A stretch of 64,000 nucleotides of DNA, from positions 1 to 64,000 of the forward strand of contig NZ_WOTO01000007.1 in assembly GCF_010993775.1 (NCBI RefSeq). The letters run 5' to 3'. This document shows, in pieces, positions 30,865 to 40,356 of this stretch. This DNA comes from Fodinicola feengrottensis (lineage in GTDB: Bacteria > Actinomycetota > Actinomycetes > Mycobacteriales > HKI-0501). Within the stretch, counting starts at the first letter, position 1. Every line of letters starts with the position of its first letter. The position numbers were made by a program, and so were the translations under genes. Below the pieces are notes generated by a model. The model saw only the letters and a list, made by a program, of their open reading frames with translations, was not told the DNA's origin and did no database searches.

Positions 30865-31023
30865 GCCCTGTCTGGCTATTGCGGCGGGCGATAGCCGAGC
30901 CCAGAAGTCGGCTGGCGGCACCGCGGAAAAGCCCCCATAGCGCTGCTATGAAGGCTTTCCCGCGGCACCACCAGCCGACTCCTGAATCTCGACTCTCATC
31001 CCACCGGAATAACCAGACAGGAC
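30865..31023. mobile_element. MITE-like 159-bp element, highly folded, flanked by CTAG
   Basis: The ends GCCCTGTCTGGCTATT and (reverse) GTCCTGTCTGGTTATT form terminal inverted repeats with two mismatches. Inside, 28-base arms (30906-30933 and 30953-30980) pair with four differences, all transitions that keep G-U pairing; the loop holds CATAGC...GCTATG-like symmetry. CTAG flanks both sides (30861-30864 and 31024-31027), a 4-bp target duplication. It has no coding frame, so it must be moved in trans. Confidence 0.75.
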
Positions 31024-32440
31024 CTAGTAGTACTTTGTTAGGTTGTTTCGGCGTGTCGAGTCGGAGTTTTTTTTGTTGTTATTCGGGACAATGTGTGGCA
31101 TGAACCTGAAGCGCGGGATTCGTCAGGATCTTGAGCGGTACGTGCTGGATGTTTTTGGCGCGTTGCCGCGTTCGGATCAGCGGGTGAAAGCGGGCGCGTA
31201 TCTGCGTGGCGTGTTGACCGATGGTCGGCGTAAGTCGATGTGGCCGATGGCGGAGCGGGTCGGCGTGGACTACCAGCAGATTCAGCAGTTCGTGTCGTCC
31301 TCGACCTGGCCGGTGGAGCCGGTTCGCGCGCGAATCGCGCGGCTCGCCCAGGAGTTGGTCGACCCGGTGGCGTGGGTCGTGGACGACACCGGGTTTCCTA
31401 AGGACGGCAAGCATTCCCCGTGTGTGGCGCGGCAGTACAGCGGCAGCCTGGGCAAGGTCGGGAACTGCCAGGTCGCGCCCAGCCTTCACCTGGCCACCGA
31501 CGTGGCGTCGGTACCCGTGAACTGGCGCTTGTTCGTGCCTGAGCGCTGGGACGACTCACTCGCCGACGACGGTGATGCCGAGACGGTCGCGGCGCGACGA
31601 GCCGCGGCGAAAATCCCGGCAACCGAACGACACCGGGAAAAATGGCGGATGGCACTGGAAATGATCGACGAAACAACGAAATGGGGCCTGCGCCCCGGCG
31701 TGATATGCGCGGACCCCGGCTACGGTGACTGCGGCGATTTTCGCACGGCACTGACCGACCGTGGATTGTCTTATGTCGTCGGCGTCAAAGGTGACACCGG
31801 CGCGCACGCCGTGGACACCGAACCCGATATGCCGCCCTATTCCGGGTCCGGTCGCCCGCCGACAGCCCGCTACCGCACCAAACCCCTCAGCCTCAAGCAA
31901 CACGCGATACGTGCCTCAACCCAGGCCGCGCAGACGATCACCTGGCGCAAAGGCACCATCGGTCCACTTCGTTCCCGGTACGTCATCATCCAAGTCCGAC
32001 CCGCCAACCGCCACATCCCCCGTCAATCGGACGGCACACTACCGATCACCTGGATGATCGCCGAATGGCCCCCAAAAGAAGAAGAACCCACAAAATACTG
32101 GCTATCCAACCTCCACCCCAGCACCCGACCGAAAACCCTCGTGCAACTCGCAAAAATCCGCTGGCGCATCGAACACGACTACAGAGAACTCAAAACCGGA
32201 CTCGGCCTCGACCACTTCGAAGGACGATCCTGGCTCGGCTGGCACCACCACGTCACCCTCACCAGCGCGGCACACCTGTTCATCACCAAAACCAGGCTCA
32301 CCAACCCAAAAGCACCAGCGCCGGCCCACCCCCAACCTTTTACAAAAATAATACGAGAAATCCAGCACATCCTCGCCACCTGGGCCGGCGCATGCCATAC
32401 CTGCCACCAAATTCTACGAACCTAACAAAGTACTACTAGG
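31023..32440 (+). mobile_element. IS701-type insertion sequence with 22-bp perfect ends
   Basis: The first bases CCTAGTAGTACTTTGTTAGG (continuing TT) at 31023-31044 are the exact reverse complement of 32419-32440. Allowing CTAG (31024-31027 and 32436-32439) as the 4-bp target duplication, the element is 31028-32435, about 1,408 bp. The transposase gene fills it and its stop codon lies in the right end. The transposase frame and both ends are intact, so it may be active. Confidence 0.85.
31091..32425 (+). CDS. IS701-family DDE transposase, intact
   Basis: About 444 residues. The catalytic acids lie in VAWVVDDTGFPKDGKHSPCV (first Asp), GVICADPGYGDCGDF (second Asp) and the C-terminal IRWRIEHDYRELKTGLGLDH (Glu). 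The motif YRELKTGLGLDHFEGRSWLG is typical of this family. Start is ATG 31091 or 31100; the frame is open from 31043. Codon use in the last third is richer in A and C than host genes (AAAACC, CCCAAA), hinting at foreign origin. The enzyme cuts and joins the element at CTAG-like sites. Confidence 0.9.
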   Translation: MCGMNLKRGIRQDLERYVLDVFGALPRSDQRVKAGAYLRGVLTDGRRKSMWPMAERVGVDYQQIQQFVSSSTWPVEPVRARIARLAQELVDPVAWVVDDTGFPKDGKHSPCVARQYSGSLGKVGNCQVAPSLHLATDVASVPVNWRLFVPERWDDSLADDGDAETVAARRAAAKIPATERHREKWRMALEMIDETTKWGLRPGVICADPGYGDCGDFRTALTDRGLSYVVGVKGDTGAHAVDTEPDMPPYSGSGRPPTARYRTKPLSLKQHAIRASTQAAQTITWRKGTIGPLRSRYVIIQVRPANRHIPRQSDGTLPITWMIAEWPPKEEEPTKYWLSNLHPSTRPKTLVQLAKIRWRIEHDYRELKTGLGLDHFEGRSWLGWHHHVTLTSAAHLFITKTRLTNPKAPAPAHPQPFTKIIREIQHILATWAGACHTCHQILRT

Positions 32441-32445
32441 CGTAC

Positions 32446-32498
32446 GGCCGCGATTCCTCACCGCGTGGGCGAGCCACGTGCGATGAGGAGTCGCGGCC
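32446..32498. terminator. Long hairpin terminator between convergent ROK and GH30 genes
   Basis: The 15-bp arms GGCCGCGATTCCTCA and TGAGGAGTCGCGGCC have one mismatch and a 23-base loop, just downstream of the GH30 stop at 32507. Before the mobile elements entered, it would also have terminated the ROK transcript. Confidence 0.7.
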
Positions 32499-32506
32499 AA
32501 AATGAC

Positions 32507-34427
32507 CTACGTGGTCCATTTCTGGTTGGCGGCGCCGGTGCAGTCCCAGAGCTGCAACGGGGTGCCGCCGTCCGCGGTGCTGGGACCGGTCACGTCGAGG
32601 CATCTGTTGGACTGCGAGTTGACGATGTCGTTGCCCGCCGTGTGTTGCCATTGTTGGTTGGCGCCGCCCGTGCAGTCCCACAGCTGCGTTCGGGTCCCGT
32701 TCGCGGTGCCGTTGCCGACCGCGTCCAGGCATTTGCCGAGCGCGCGCACCGTGCCGTCGGAGTTGAAGGACCACTGTTGCGCGGAGCTGCCGTTGCAGGT
32801 GTAGAGCTGGACGGCGGTGCCGTTAGCGCTGTTGGCGCCGGCCACGTCCATGCATTTCCCGCCGTAGCCGGTCACCGCACCGGTGCCGCCGCCCCCCCCC
32901 GCCGCCGCTGCCCTGTGTACCAGCCCACGTGAAGGTCGCCGAGGTGGCCGCCGGCAGGTTGTACGTGAAGGATTCGTTGCCCCAGTTGACTTTCACCGAC
33001 TGGGTGCCGTTGGTGCCGTTGTACGCGATCAGCGCCTTCGACCCGTCCGGGTTCTGCCATGCCACATTCGGCACGGTCGAGTTGGCGGAGGAATCGATCC
33101 GGTACGCGCCGGGTTTCACGAATTTCGTCAGCTGGCCCATCGTGTAGTACTCGATGGTGTAGTCGACCTGCCCGCTTCGGCTGTCTCCATTGTGGACGGT
33201 GATCAGCCCGGTGCAGGGTGCTGCAGCCGCCGCTGTTGGGGCCCATGGTCTGGTCGACCGCGAGGCTCCATTTCACCACGCTTTTACCCCAGTTCCGGGT
33301 ATAGCTGATGATGTTGTTCATGTCCTCGTTCTGCTGGTTGCGCCGATCCAGGTGCCACCGGAATGCTCGGTGTCGTAGGCATCGGTGTTCGGGAACTGGT
33401 TGTGGATGGTGGTCTGCTGACTCACGTCCCCGCCGTAGCCGTGCCATGCGATGCCGCCAAAAAGCGAGTCGGCGCGCAGCGCCGCGTCGCCCATCGGGAC
33501 CGAACCGAGGTCGTTGTAATTTCCCCAGTTATAGTCCAGAACCAGCAGTTTGGTGTCCAGCCCGGCCGCGTGGAATGCCGGCAGCAGATTGTTCTTGCTG
33601 AAGGTGTCCAAGCCGGAGCCGTTCCAGTTCATCGAGCCGTAGTTCGTGTCGTCGGAGCCGCAGCAGGTCGGCTCGTTCTGCGCGGACACGAAGTCAATGT
33701 GCAGGCCAGCGGCTTGCGACGCCTGGATGAACTTCACGAAATATTGCGCGTACGTCCCATAATACTGAGACTGCAGCCAGCCGCGGTTGGTGAACTTGCC
33801 GTTGTCCTTCATCCAGCCCGGCGCGCTCCACGGCACCGCCATCACCTTGAGGTTCGGGTTCAATGCCTTGGCCTGCTGGGAAAGCGGGATGACATCGGCC
33901 AGATCGTGGGAAATCGAGAAATGTGCGAGGCTCGGATCGGTCTGGCCGGACGGCAGGTCGTCGTACGAGTAGTTGTAGCGGGCCAGGTCGGACGCGCCCA
34001 TCGGATTGCGCAGGAAGCCGACGCCAATGCCGTTCACCGGGTCGAAAAGCGCGCGCATCGTGTGTTGTCGCGAGTGGTCTGGGACAGGGCTCCGCTGGAG
34101 TTCATCAGCCAGGCGGCGGTGTCGGTGAAGGACGCGCCGCCGCCGGTGAACTGCTGGTAGCGGTTGCTTTCGTTGACAGTGATGGTCTGGTTGGCGCCGG
34201 GGGCTGCTCGCCGCGAACGCGATCGGGGCCTGCTGCTGCAGGCCGCGGGTGACATGGCGACCACCGGAGTCATCCGTGGTGGTCAACCAGATGTTCACCG
34301 GCTCGGCGGCCGCGTGCGCCGGGCTCACCGGCAGCGCGCAAGCGCGCGCGACGCCGGCGGTGAATGCGGCCAGGACAGCCAGAAAGCGTGAGCTCCTGGG
34401 CTGCCCGGGATCTCTGGTCGCGGGCAT
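32507..34427 (-). CDS. Secreted GH30 glycosidase with ricin-type lectin domain (several frame breaks)
   Basis: About 635 residues. The ATG at 34427 has an AAGGAC ribosome site and opens a signal peptide (RFLAVLAAFTAGVARACALP, then PAHAAAEP). The GH30 barrel has GVGFLRNPMGASDLARYNYS, KVMAVPWSAPGWMKDNG, acid/base Glu in FVSAQNEPTCCG, and nucleophile Glu in DAYDTEHSGGTWIG. Then come a beta domain (GSKALIAYNGTNGTQSVKVN), a Gly linker, and a CBM13 with QLYTCNGSSAQQW, QLWDCTGGANQQW and QLWDCTGAANQKW. Frames change near 34215, 34060, 33325, 33230 and 32895. GH30 enzymes cut glucosides, galactans or xylans; the exact substrate is open. Confidence 0.87.
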
Positions 34428-34844
34428 GACGAGTCCTTCCTCGGCACGACGGGAAAAGTGAACTCACCGAAGAACGACGACCCTGCGCAGCGGTCCGCCA
34501 TGACCGCTGCATCGCCGACCCGCCGTGGCCGGGGATCCGCTGGTTTGCGGGGCCTGCCCCGGCGAGTAACACGCAGGAAACACCCGGCAGGAGAGCATGT
34601 CAATATGCGGCAAGATCGATACAGATCGCTCGTACGGCCGCAAAACCGCAGGTCAGACCTTAATTCTCCTCTTTAATCGGGAGCGAAAAAAAGTCCGTCA
34701 AGGGTTTGCCCGCGATACCTCGTCGCGGGCGACAGTCGCCCGCGATGGGGCATCGCGGCCAAACTCGGACAATGCGCCCGCCGGGCCGTACCGGCGAAGG
34801 CTGGGTATGTTCATGGCGACACAGCCCAGCGCAGGGAGGCGCGG
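34428..34844. other. Gap upstream of GH30 and thioesterase genes
   Basis: No gene is seen. GACCTTAATT at 34656-34665 matches GTCCTTAATT in the ROK palindrome region (29565-29574) in nine of ten bases, so the second ROK protein may bind here. Two hairpins follow: GCCCGCGA / TCGCGGGC (34708-34730) and CCGCGAT / ATCGCGG (34740-34758). They could terminate or shape the thioesterase leader. Confidence 0.45.
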
Positions 34845-35716
34845 ATGCAGCCCGATCCCGGACCGGACCCGTCCCACGAGTTTGGGCCGCTGCTGGAGCT
34901 GGAGGAACTGGACGACAACTTGTTCCGCGGCTGGTGCCATTCCGGCCTGCCGCAGCGGGTTTTCGGTGGGAATGTGGCGGCCCAGGCGCTGGTTGCCGCC
35001 GGCCGGACGGTGCCGGCGCAGCGGCCGGTGCATTCGCTGCACGGCTATTTCGTCCGGGCCGGCAATCCCGACCACCAGATTCTCTATCAAGTGGAAAAAA
35101 GACTCGCGACGGCCGTTCGTTCAGCACTCGGCGGATTACCGCGACGCAGCACGGCGAGGCGATTTTCACGCTGTCGGCGTCCTTTCAGGTGCCTGCCGAG
35201 GGATTCGACCATCAACGGGAAATGCCGGTGACCCCGCCGGTGAGTGCGATTCCGCCGGAGGTCACCGGCAGCACGCCGGGTCGCGGCCGGATGCGCGACT
35301 CGCCGGTGACCCGAGTGCTGGACCTGAGGCCGGCCGACGGCGGCGACCCGGCCCGCCATCGACAGCGTTTCTGGGTGCGTACGCGCAATCGCCTGGATGA
35401 CCAGCCGCTGTTGCACGTCTGCGCGCTGACGTACATTTCCGACCTCAGCCTGGCCAGCACCGCTTCGCTGCCGTACCGGACGGAGGCCACCATGATGATC
35501 TCCTCGCTGGACCACGCGGTGTGGTTCCACCGGCCGTGCCGGGCCGACGAATGGCTGTTGTTCGCGCAGCACAGCACGAATGCGGCGGGTGCGCGCGGGC
35601 TCGTCAACGGCGAGTTCTTCACCCAGGACGGCAAGTTGGTCGCTTCGGTGATGCAGGAGGTGCTGATGCGTCCGATCGGCCCGCCGCCCGAGCGACACTT
35701 ACCTAACGATCGCTAA
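34845..35716 (+). CDS. tesB: Acyl-CoA thioesterase II (one frame break)
   Basis: About 290 residues with two hot-dog folds. The first has LFRGWCHSGLPQRVFGGNVA, AAQALVAAGRTV and VHSLHGYFVRAGNPDHQILY. The frame changes near 35096 in a run of six A. The second has TYISDLSLASTASLPYRTEA, SLDHAVWFHRPCRADEWLLF and the catalytic-type SVMQEVLMRP end. It hydrolyses acyl-CoA to acid and CoA and may release free CoA or relieve dead-end intermediates of the adjacent pathway. It opens the catabolic run; its TAA stop lies within the palindrome of the next promoter. Confidence 0.88.
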
Positions 35717-35727
35717 ACGGGTAGGGT
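35699..35727 (+). promoter_or_regulatory. Promoter with TetR-type palindrome before the SDR gene
   Basis: A TTACCT -35 (35699-35704), 17-bp spacer and TAGGGT -10 (35722-35727) surround CTAACGATCGCTAA (35703-35716). The same core reads TTAGCGATCG before the thiolase gene, so the two transcription units appear co-regulated. Confidence 0.6.
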
Positions 35728-35757
35728 GCGGCTGACCACGGACGAAGGGATGGACGG

Positions 35758-36522
35758 ATGCAGATCGCGGGCAGCGTCGCGCTGGTGACCGGAGGCGCAT
35801 CGGGGCTGGGCCTTGCCACCGTGCGCAAGCTGGTGGAGTCGGGCGCCAAGGCGGTGATCCTGGACCTGCCGTCGTCGCAGGGCAAGCAGATCGCCGAGGA
35901 ATTGGGCGACAGCGCGACTTTCGTGGCCGCTGACGTGACCGACGAGGGGCAGGTGACCGCCGCGGTGCAGACCGCCGTCGGGCTCGGCCCGCTGCGGATC
36001 GCGGTGAACTGTGCCGGCATCGGCAACGCGCACCGTACGGTCAACAAAAACGGACCATTCCCGTTGGACGCGTTCGCCAAGGTCATCCAGGTGAACTTGA
36101 TCGGCACCTTCAACGTCATCCGGCTGGCCGCCGCCGAGATCGTCAAGACCGAGCCGATTGACGGCGAGCGCGGTGTCATCGTGAACACGGCGTCGGTGGC
36201 CGCGTTTGACGGCCAGATCGGTCAGGCCGCTTACTACTCCGCCTCAAAAGGCGGGATTGTCGGCATGACCTTGCCGATCGCGCGTGATCTCGCGAGCATG
36301 CTCGTACGAGTCGTGACTATCGCGCCGGGCCTTTTCGAAACGCCGCTGCTCGGCGCACTTCCGGACGAGGCAAAGAAATCCCTCGGCGCCCAGGTGCCGC
36401 ACCCGAGCCGGCTCGGCCAGCCGCCGGAGTATGCCGCGCTGGCCGCGCACATCGTGGAAAACCCGATGCTCAACGGTGAGGTCATCCGGCTGGACGGCGC
36501 GATCCGGATGGCGCCGCGGTAA
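35758..36522 (+). CDS. 3-hydroxyacyl-CoA dehydrogenase-like SDR, intact
   Basis: 254 residues closely patterned on HSD17B10/type II 3-hydroxyacyl-CoA dehydrogenases. The cofactor motif is TGGASGLG (residues 11-18), Asp39 favours NAD (VILDLP), NCAGIG follows, Ser lies in [15 protein letters not shown], and Tyr about 159/Lys about 163 in [10 protein letters not shown]. It oxidises the 3-hydroxyacyl-CoA made by the hydratases of this operon. The next start overlaps its TAA stop. Confidence 0.9.
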   Translation: MQIAGSVALVTGGASGLGLATVRKLVESGAKAVILDLPSSQGKQIAEELGDSATFVAADVTDEGQVTAAVQTAVGLGPLRIAVNCAGIGNAHRTVNKNGPFPLDAFAKVIQVNLIGTFNVIRLAAAEIVKTEPIDGERGVIVNTASVAAFDGQIGQAAYYSASKGGIVGMTLPIARDLASMLVRVVTIAPGLFETPLLGALPDEAKKSLGAQVPHPSRLGQPPEYAALAAHIVENPMLNGEVIRLDGAIRMAPR

Positions 36523-37619
36523 TGCGGGCGCGGGCCGCCGTCCTGCGGGCAAAGGACGGGCCGTACGTGATCGAGGACGTGCGGCTGGCCGCGCCCGGAA
36601 CCGGCGAGCTGCTGGTACGGATCAGTGGCGCCGGCATCTGTCACACCGATCTGCTGCCCAGAGTGCCGGACTATCCAGCCATGCCACCGATCGTGGCCGG
36701 TCACGAAGGCTCCGGAGTGGTCGAGGAAATCGGGCCCTCGGTGACCGGCCTCGAGCCGGGCGACCATGTCGTACTCACCTTCGATTCCTGCCGTGCCTGC
36801 GAAAACTGCTATGCCGGCCATCCGGCCTATTGTGACACATTTTTGGTACGCAACCTGACTGGTGTCGGTTTGGGGGATTCCGCGCCCATGCAGGACGCCG
36901 ACGGCAAACAGATTTCGGCTCGCTGGTTCGGTCAATCGTCCTTCGCGAGCCATTCGATCGTGGCCGCGCGTAACGTCGTGAAGGTCGATTCCTCGCTCCC
37001 GCTGGAAATTCTCGGACCGCTGGGCTGCGGCATGCAGACCGGTGCCGCGTCGGTGCTGATCGCGCTCGGTGTCACCGCTGGTACGTCGATCGCGGTCTAC
37101 GGTACGGGCGCGGTCGGGCTCAGTGCGGTGATGGCGGCGCGGGTAGCCGGCGCGGCGAAGATCATCGCGGTCGACGTGAGCCCGAAAAGGCTGGAGCTGG
37201 CGGCCGAACTCGGCGCCACCCATACGATCGACGGCTCGACCGACGACGTTGTTCGTCAGATCCGCGGAATCACCGGCTCGGGCACTCAGTTCGCGTTGGA
37301 TTCGACCGGAGTTCCCGCTGTCATCGTCAATGCGATCACCGCGCTGCGACAGACGGGTACGTGCGGCCTGCTCGGTGTCGTCAAAGGCGATCTCATCCTA
37401 CCGGCTTCGGTGCTGGCGCTTGGGCGCAATGTCAAGGGCATTCTTGAAGGTGACGCGGTGCCGCAGGTCTTCCTGCCCAAACTGATCGATTTGTGGCAGC
37501 AGGGCCGCTTCCCGTTCGATCGGCTGGTCGAGACTTTCCCGCTGGAGCGGATCAACGAGGCCGAGCAGGCCGCGCTTGCCGGCGAGGTAGTCAAACCCGT
37601 CCTGCTCCCCAACGGCTAA
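36522..37619 (+). CDS. Zinc-dependent alcohol dehydrogenase, intact
   Basis: 365 residues of the medium-chain family, closest in pattern to aryl-/benzyl-alcohol dehydrogenases. Catalytic zinc ligands are Cys40 (GAGICHTDL) and His61 (GHEGSG). Structural zinc is held by Cys90, 93, 96 and 104 (CRACENCYAGHPAYC). The NAD motif is YGTGAVGLSAVMAA, with Asp in IIAVDVSPKR. It oxidises a primary alcohol to the aldehyde, which the aldehyde dehydrogenase at 43551 could turn into the acid. Confidence 0.9.
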   Translation: MRARAAVLRAKDGPYVIEDVRLAAPGTGELLVRISGAGICHTDLLPRVPDYPAMPPIVAGHEGSGVVEEIGPSVTGLEPGDHVVLTFDSCRACENCYAGHPAYCDTFLVRNLTGVGLGDSAPMQDADGKQISARWFGQSSFASHSIVAARNVVKVDSSLPLEILGPLGCGMQTGAASVLIALGVTAGTSIAVYGTGAVGLSAVMAARVAGAAKIIAVDVSPKRLELAAELGATHTIDGSTDDVVRQIRGITGSGTQFALDSTGVPAVIVNAITALRQTGTCGLLGVVKGDLILPASVLALGRNVKGILEGDAVPQVFLPKLIDLWQQGRFPFDRLVETFPLERINEAEQAALAGEVVKPVLLPNG

Positions 37620-37632
37620 CGGAGGTGGCTCA

Positions 37633-38397
37633 GTGAGCGACAGCGTGCTGACCGAAATCGCGGACGGCGTCCTGGTGATCACCATTAACCGACCCCAGGC
37701 CCGTAATGCGGTCGACAAGTCGGTCGCCGAGGGCATCGCGGCCGCGGTGGAGGAACTCGACAGTCGGCCGGACCTGGTGATAGGTATCATCACCGGCGCT
37801 GGTGGCACGTTCAGCGCTGGCATGGACCTGAAAGCCTTTGCCCGCGGCGAAACTCCGTCGTTGCCCGGTCGCGGTTTCGGCGGGATCACCCAGCAGCCGC
37901 CGACCAAGCCAATGATCGCCGCGGTGGAAGGCTGGGCGCTGGCTGGCGGTTTCGAGCTGGCGTTGAGCGCCGACCTGATCGTGGCCTCGAAAGAGGCGAA
38001 GTTCGGCATTCCCGAGGTCACTCGCGGACTGGTGGCCGCGGCGGGCGGACTGCTCCGGCTGCCCAAGGTTCTGCCGTACCAACTGGCGATGGAGTATGCG
38101 CTGACCGGCGATCCGTTCACTGCCGAGACCGCGCATCGGTACGGCCTGGTCAACCGCCTGGTCGAACCGGGACAGGCATTGGCGGAGGCGAAGAAACTGG
38201 CCGCGCGCATCGGGCAGAACGGGCCTTTGGCCGTACGAGCGACAAAGCAGATCGTCGCCGGAGTGGTCAAGTGGACCGACCAGGAGGCCTTCGCTGAGCA
38301 GGGCAAAATCGTTGGGCCGGTTTTTGGTTCCGCGGACGCCCGCGAAGGTGCCGTCGCCTTTGCCGAAAAACGCAAGCCGGTGTGGAAAGGCGAGTAG
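37633..38397 (+). CDS. Enoyl-CoA hydratase/isomerase, intact
   Basis: 254 residues, crotonase fold, GTG start at 37633 with GGAGGT upstream. The CoA/oxyanion region is TGAGGTFSAGMDLKAFA and the second oxyanion segment WALAGGFELALSADLIVA. IPEVTRGLVAAAGGLLRLPK carries one candidate acid/base (Glu), but the usual second Glu position reads differently, so isomerase or hydratase activity is not settled. It adds water to 2-enoyl-CoA in beta-oxidation. It is 13 bp after the alcohol dehydrogenase. Confidence 0.88.
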   Translation: MSDSVLTEIADGVLVITINRPQARNAVDKSVAEGIAAAVEELDSRPDLVIGIITGAGGTFSAGMDLKAFARGETPSLPGRGFGGITQQPPTKPMIAAVEGWALAGGFELALSADLIVASKEAKFGIPEVTRGLVAAAGGLLRLPKVLPYQLAMEYALTGDPFTAETAHRYGLVNRLVEPGQALAEAKKLAARIGQNGPLAVRATKQIVAGVVKWTDQEAFAEQGKIVGPVFGSADAREGAVAFAEKRKPVWKGE

Positions 38398-38428
38398 ATT
38401 CGTTCGTTCCGTTGGGAAGGGAGGCGCA

Positions 38429-39091
38429 GTGCCGGCCAAAGCCGAGGTTGAGCTGGATATGGAGCAGGTCGAAGGGGGACGTTGGCGGATCTTCGGCGCC
38501 AACGTGCTGCCGCCGATTTTGGCCTGTGCGCTGGAAGCCTTCGAGGAGCAGGGCTATCACGCCACCACGGTCCGGGACATCGCGCGCCGGGTCGGCGTCA
38601 CCGTGCCGGCACTTTACTACCACTACGAGAACAAACAGGCGCTGCTCGTCGAGCTGCTGATGGGCTCGATGGGGGGCTTGCTGGAGCGCTGCGAGGCCGC
38701 GGTGGCCGAGGCCGGCGGCGAGCCGGTCGACCAGTTCTCGGCGATTGTCGAGTGCATCGTGCTCTACATGGCCTCGCGCGGCTCGCAGGGCTTGCTGGAC
38801 AGCGAGATTCGCAGCCTGGAGCCGGAAAATCGAGTTCGCTATATCGCTCTGCGGGATCGCCTGGAGACGACGCTGGGCGAAATCATCGAGCGGGGCGTGG
38901 CGGCCGGCGACTTCACCACCGAGTTCGCCGAGGAGTCCCGCCGGATGGTGCTGACCGCGTGCAACGCGGTCGCCCGCTGGTATCACCTGGACGGGCCGGT
39001 GTCGCCTGAGGAGATGGCGCGGCGATATGTCTCCATCGCACTCGGAGCTGTCGGATATCGGCCACGCTCTCGCGCGCGTAAGAAGTCCTGA
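38429..39091 (+). CDS. TetR-family regulator of the catabolic cluster, intact
   Basis: 220 residues from GTG 38429 with GGGAGG upstream. The helix-turn-helix is ALEAFEEQGYHATTVRDIAR RVGVTVPALYYHYENKQALL; the C-terminal half has the layout of TetR regulators controlling fatty-acid or steroid degradation (KstR/KstR2/FadR-like). It is inside the operon and is followed by a promoter holding the same palindrome as the SDR promoter. I infer it represses both and is released by an acyl-CoA intermediate. Confidence 0.88.
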   Translation: MPAKAEVELDMEQVEGGRWRIFGANVLPPILACALEAFEEQGYHATTVRDIARRVGVTVPALYYHYENKQALLVELLMGSMGGLLERCEAAVAEAGGEPVDQFSAIVECIVLYMASRGSQGLLDSEIRSLEPENRVRYIALRDRLETTLGEIIERGVAAGDFTTEFAEESRRMVLTACNAVARWYHLDGPVSPEEMARRYVSIALGAVGYRPRSRARKKS

Positions 39092-39124
39092 GGCATTGTT
39101 CACTGCCTTGACTCGGTCGACCTG

Positions 39125-39153
39125 TTGTCAAGTTAGCGATCGCTCAGTAAGTT
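39125..39153 (+). promoter_or_regulatory. Promoter with TetR-type palindrome before the thiolase gene
   Basis: TTGTCA (39125-39130), 17-bp spacer and TAAGTT (39148-39153) frame TTAGCGATCGCTCA (39133-39146). The palindrome core AGCGATCGCT is perfect and fills the spacer, a classic position for repression. Confidence 0.65.
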
Positions 39154-39193
39154 CTGTGACGGGGGTAACTCTCGTACGAAGAGGTGAGCCAAC

Positions 39194-40356
39194 ATGCGCG
39201 ATGCCGTCATCGTCGAAGCCGTCCGTACGCCGCTGGGCAAGCGTCGAGGAGCCTTGCGCAACGTCCATCCGGTGGACCTGTCCGCGCAGGTGCTCAAGGC
39301 CCTGGTCGCCCGGGCCGGGGTGCAGCCGGCGCGGATCGACGAGTGATCTGGGGCTGTGTCATGCAGGTCAGCGAGCAGGCCGGCAACATCGGCCGCAACG
39401 CTGTGCTTGCGGCCGGCTGGCCGGAGTCGGTGCCGGCCACCACGGTCGACCGGCAGTGCGGATCTTCCCAGCAGTCGGCGCATTTCGCCGCCGCCGGTGT
39501 GATGGCCGGGCAATATGACCTGGTGATCGCCGGTGGTGTCGAGTCGATGACCCGAGTGCCGATGGGATCCGCGCGCGGCACCGGCGGCAGCCCGTGGGGC
39601 GAGTGGGTCCGCGAGCGATACGGCGTCGACGGCTTCAACCAGGGCATCGGCGCCGAAATGGTGGCCAAACGCTGGAATATCAGCCGCGAGCAGGTCGATC
39701 AGATCAGCCTGGACTCGCATCGCCGGGCCGCCGAGGCGACCGACGCCGGCCGGTTCAAGAAGCAGATCGCGCCCGTACAAGCGCTGGACAACGAAGGAAA
39801 CCTGACAGTTTTTGAGGTCGATGAAGGAATTCGGCGGGAAACGTCGATGGAGAAAATGGCCGGGTTGAAACCGGCCTTTCAGGACGACGGCGTCGTGACC
39901 GCCGGCAATTCCTCGCAGATTTCCGACGGCGCCGCCGCGATGCTCATCACCACCAGCGAGATCGCCGAGCAACTCGGCCTCACTCCGCTGGCCCGGTTCC
40001 ATTCTTTTTCGCTGGCTGGCGTGGATCCGGTCAGCATGCTCACCGGCCCGATCCCAGCTACCCGGAAGGTGCTGGAAAAGGCCGGGCTCAAGGTAGATGA
40101 CATTGGCGCTTTTGAGGTGAATGAGGCGTTCGCGCCCATCATTGACGCCTGGTTGACCGAAATCGGAGCACCGTGGGAGAAAGTCAATCCGAACGGTGGC
40201 GCGATCGCGCTCGGACATCCGCTCGGCGGTTCCGGTGCCCGGCTGATGACCACGCTCGTGCACCACATGGTCGACAACGGGATTCAGTACGGCCTGCAGA
40301 CAATGTGTGAAGGCGGCGGCATGGCGAACGGTACCATCCTGGAGCTCGTCCGATGA
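39194..40356 (+). CDS. Acetyl-CoA acyltransferase (thiolase), one frame break
   Basis: About 387 residues. N-terminus AVIVEAVRTPLGKRRGALRN; the nucleophile Cys lies in TVDRQCGSSQQSAHFAA. His and the second Cys are in NGGAIALGHPLGGSGAR and TMCEGGGMANG. The frame changes near 39342. It cleaves 3-ketoacyl-CoA to acetyl- or propionyl-CoA and a shorter acyl-CoA. The stop overlaps the next start (ATGA). Confidence 0.9.

Noticed and set aside
30865..31103. Extension of the ROK protein through the mobile element
   Set aside because: The reading covers a folded non-coding element and the IS end; the family-like C-terminus ends at 30864 in the next frame.
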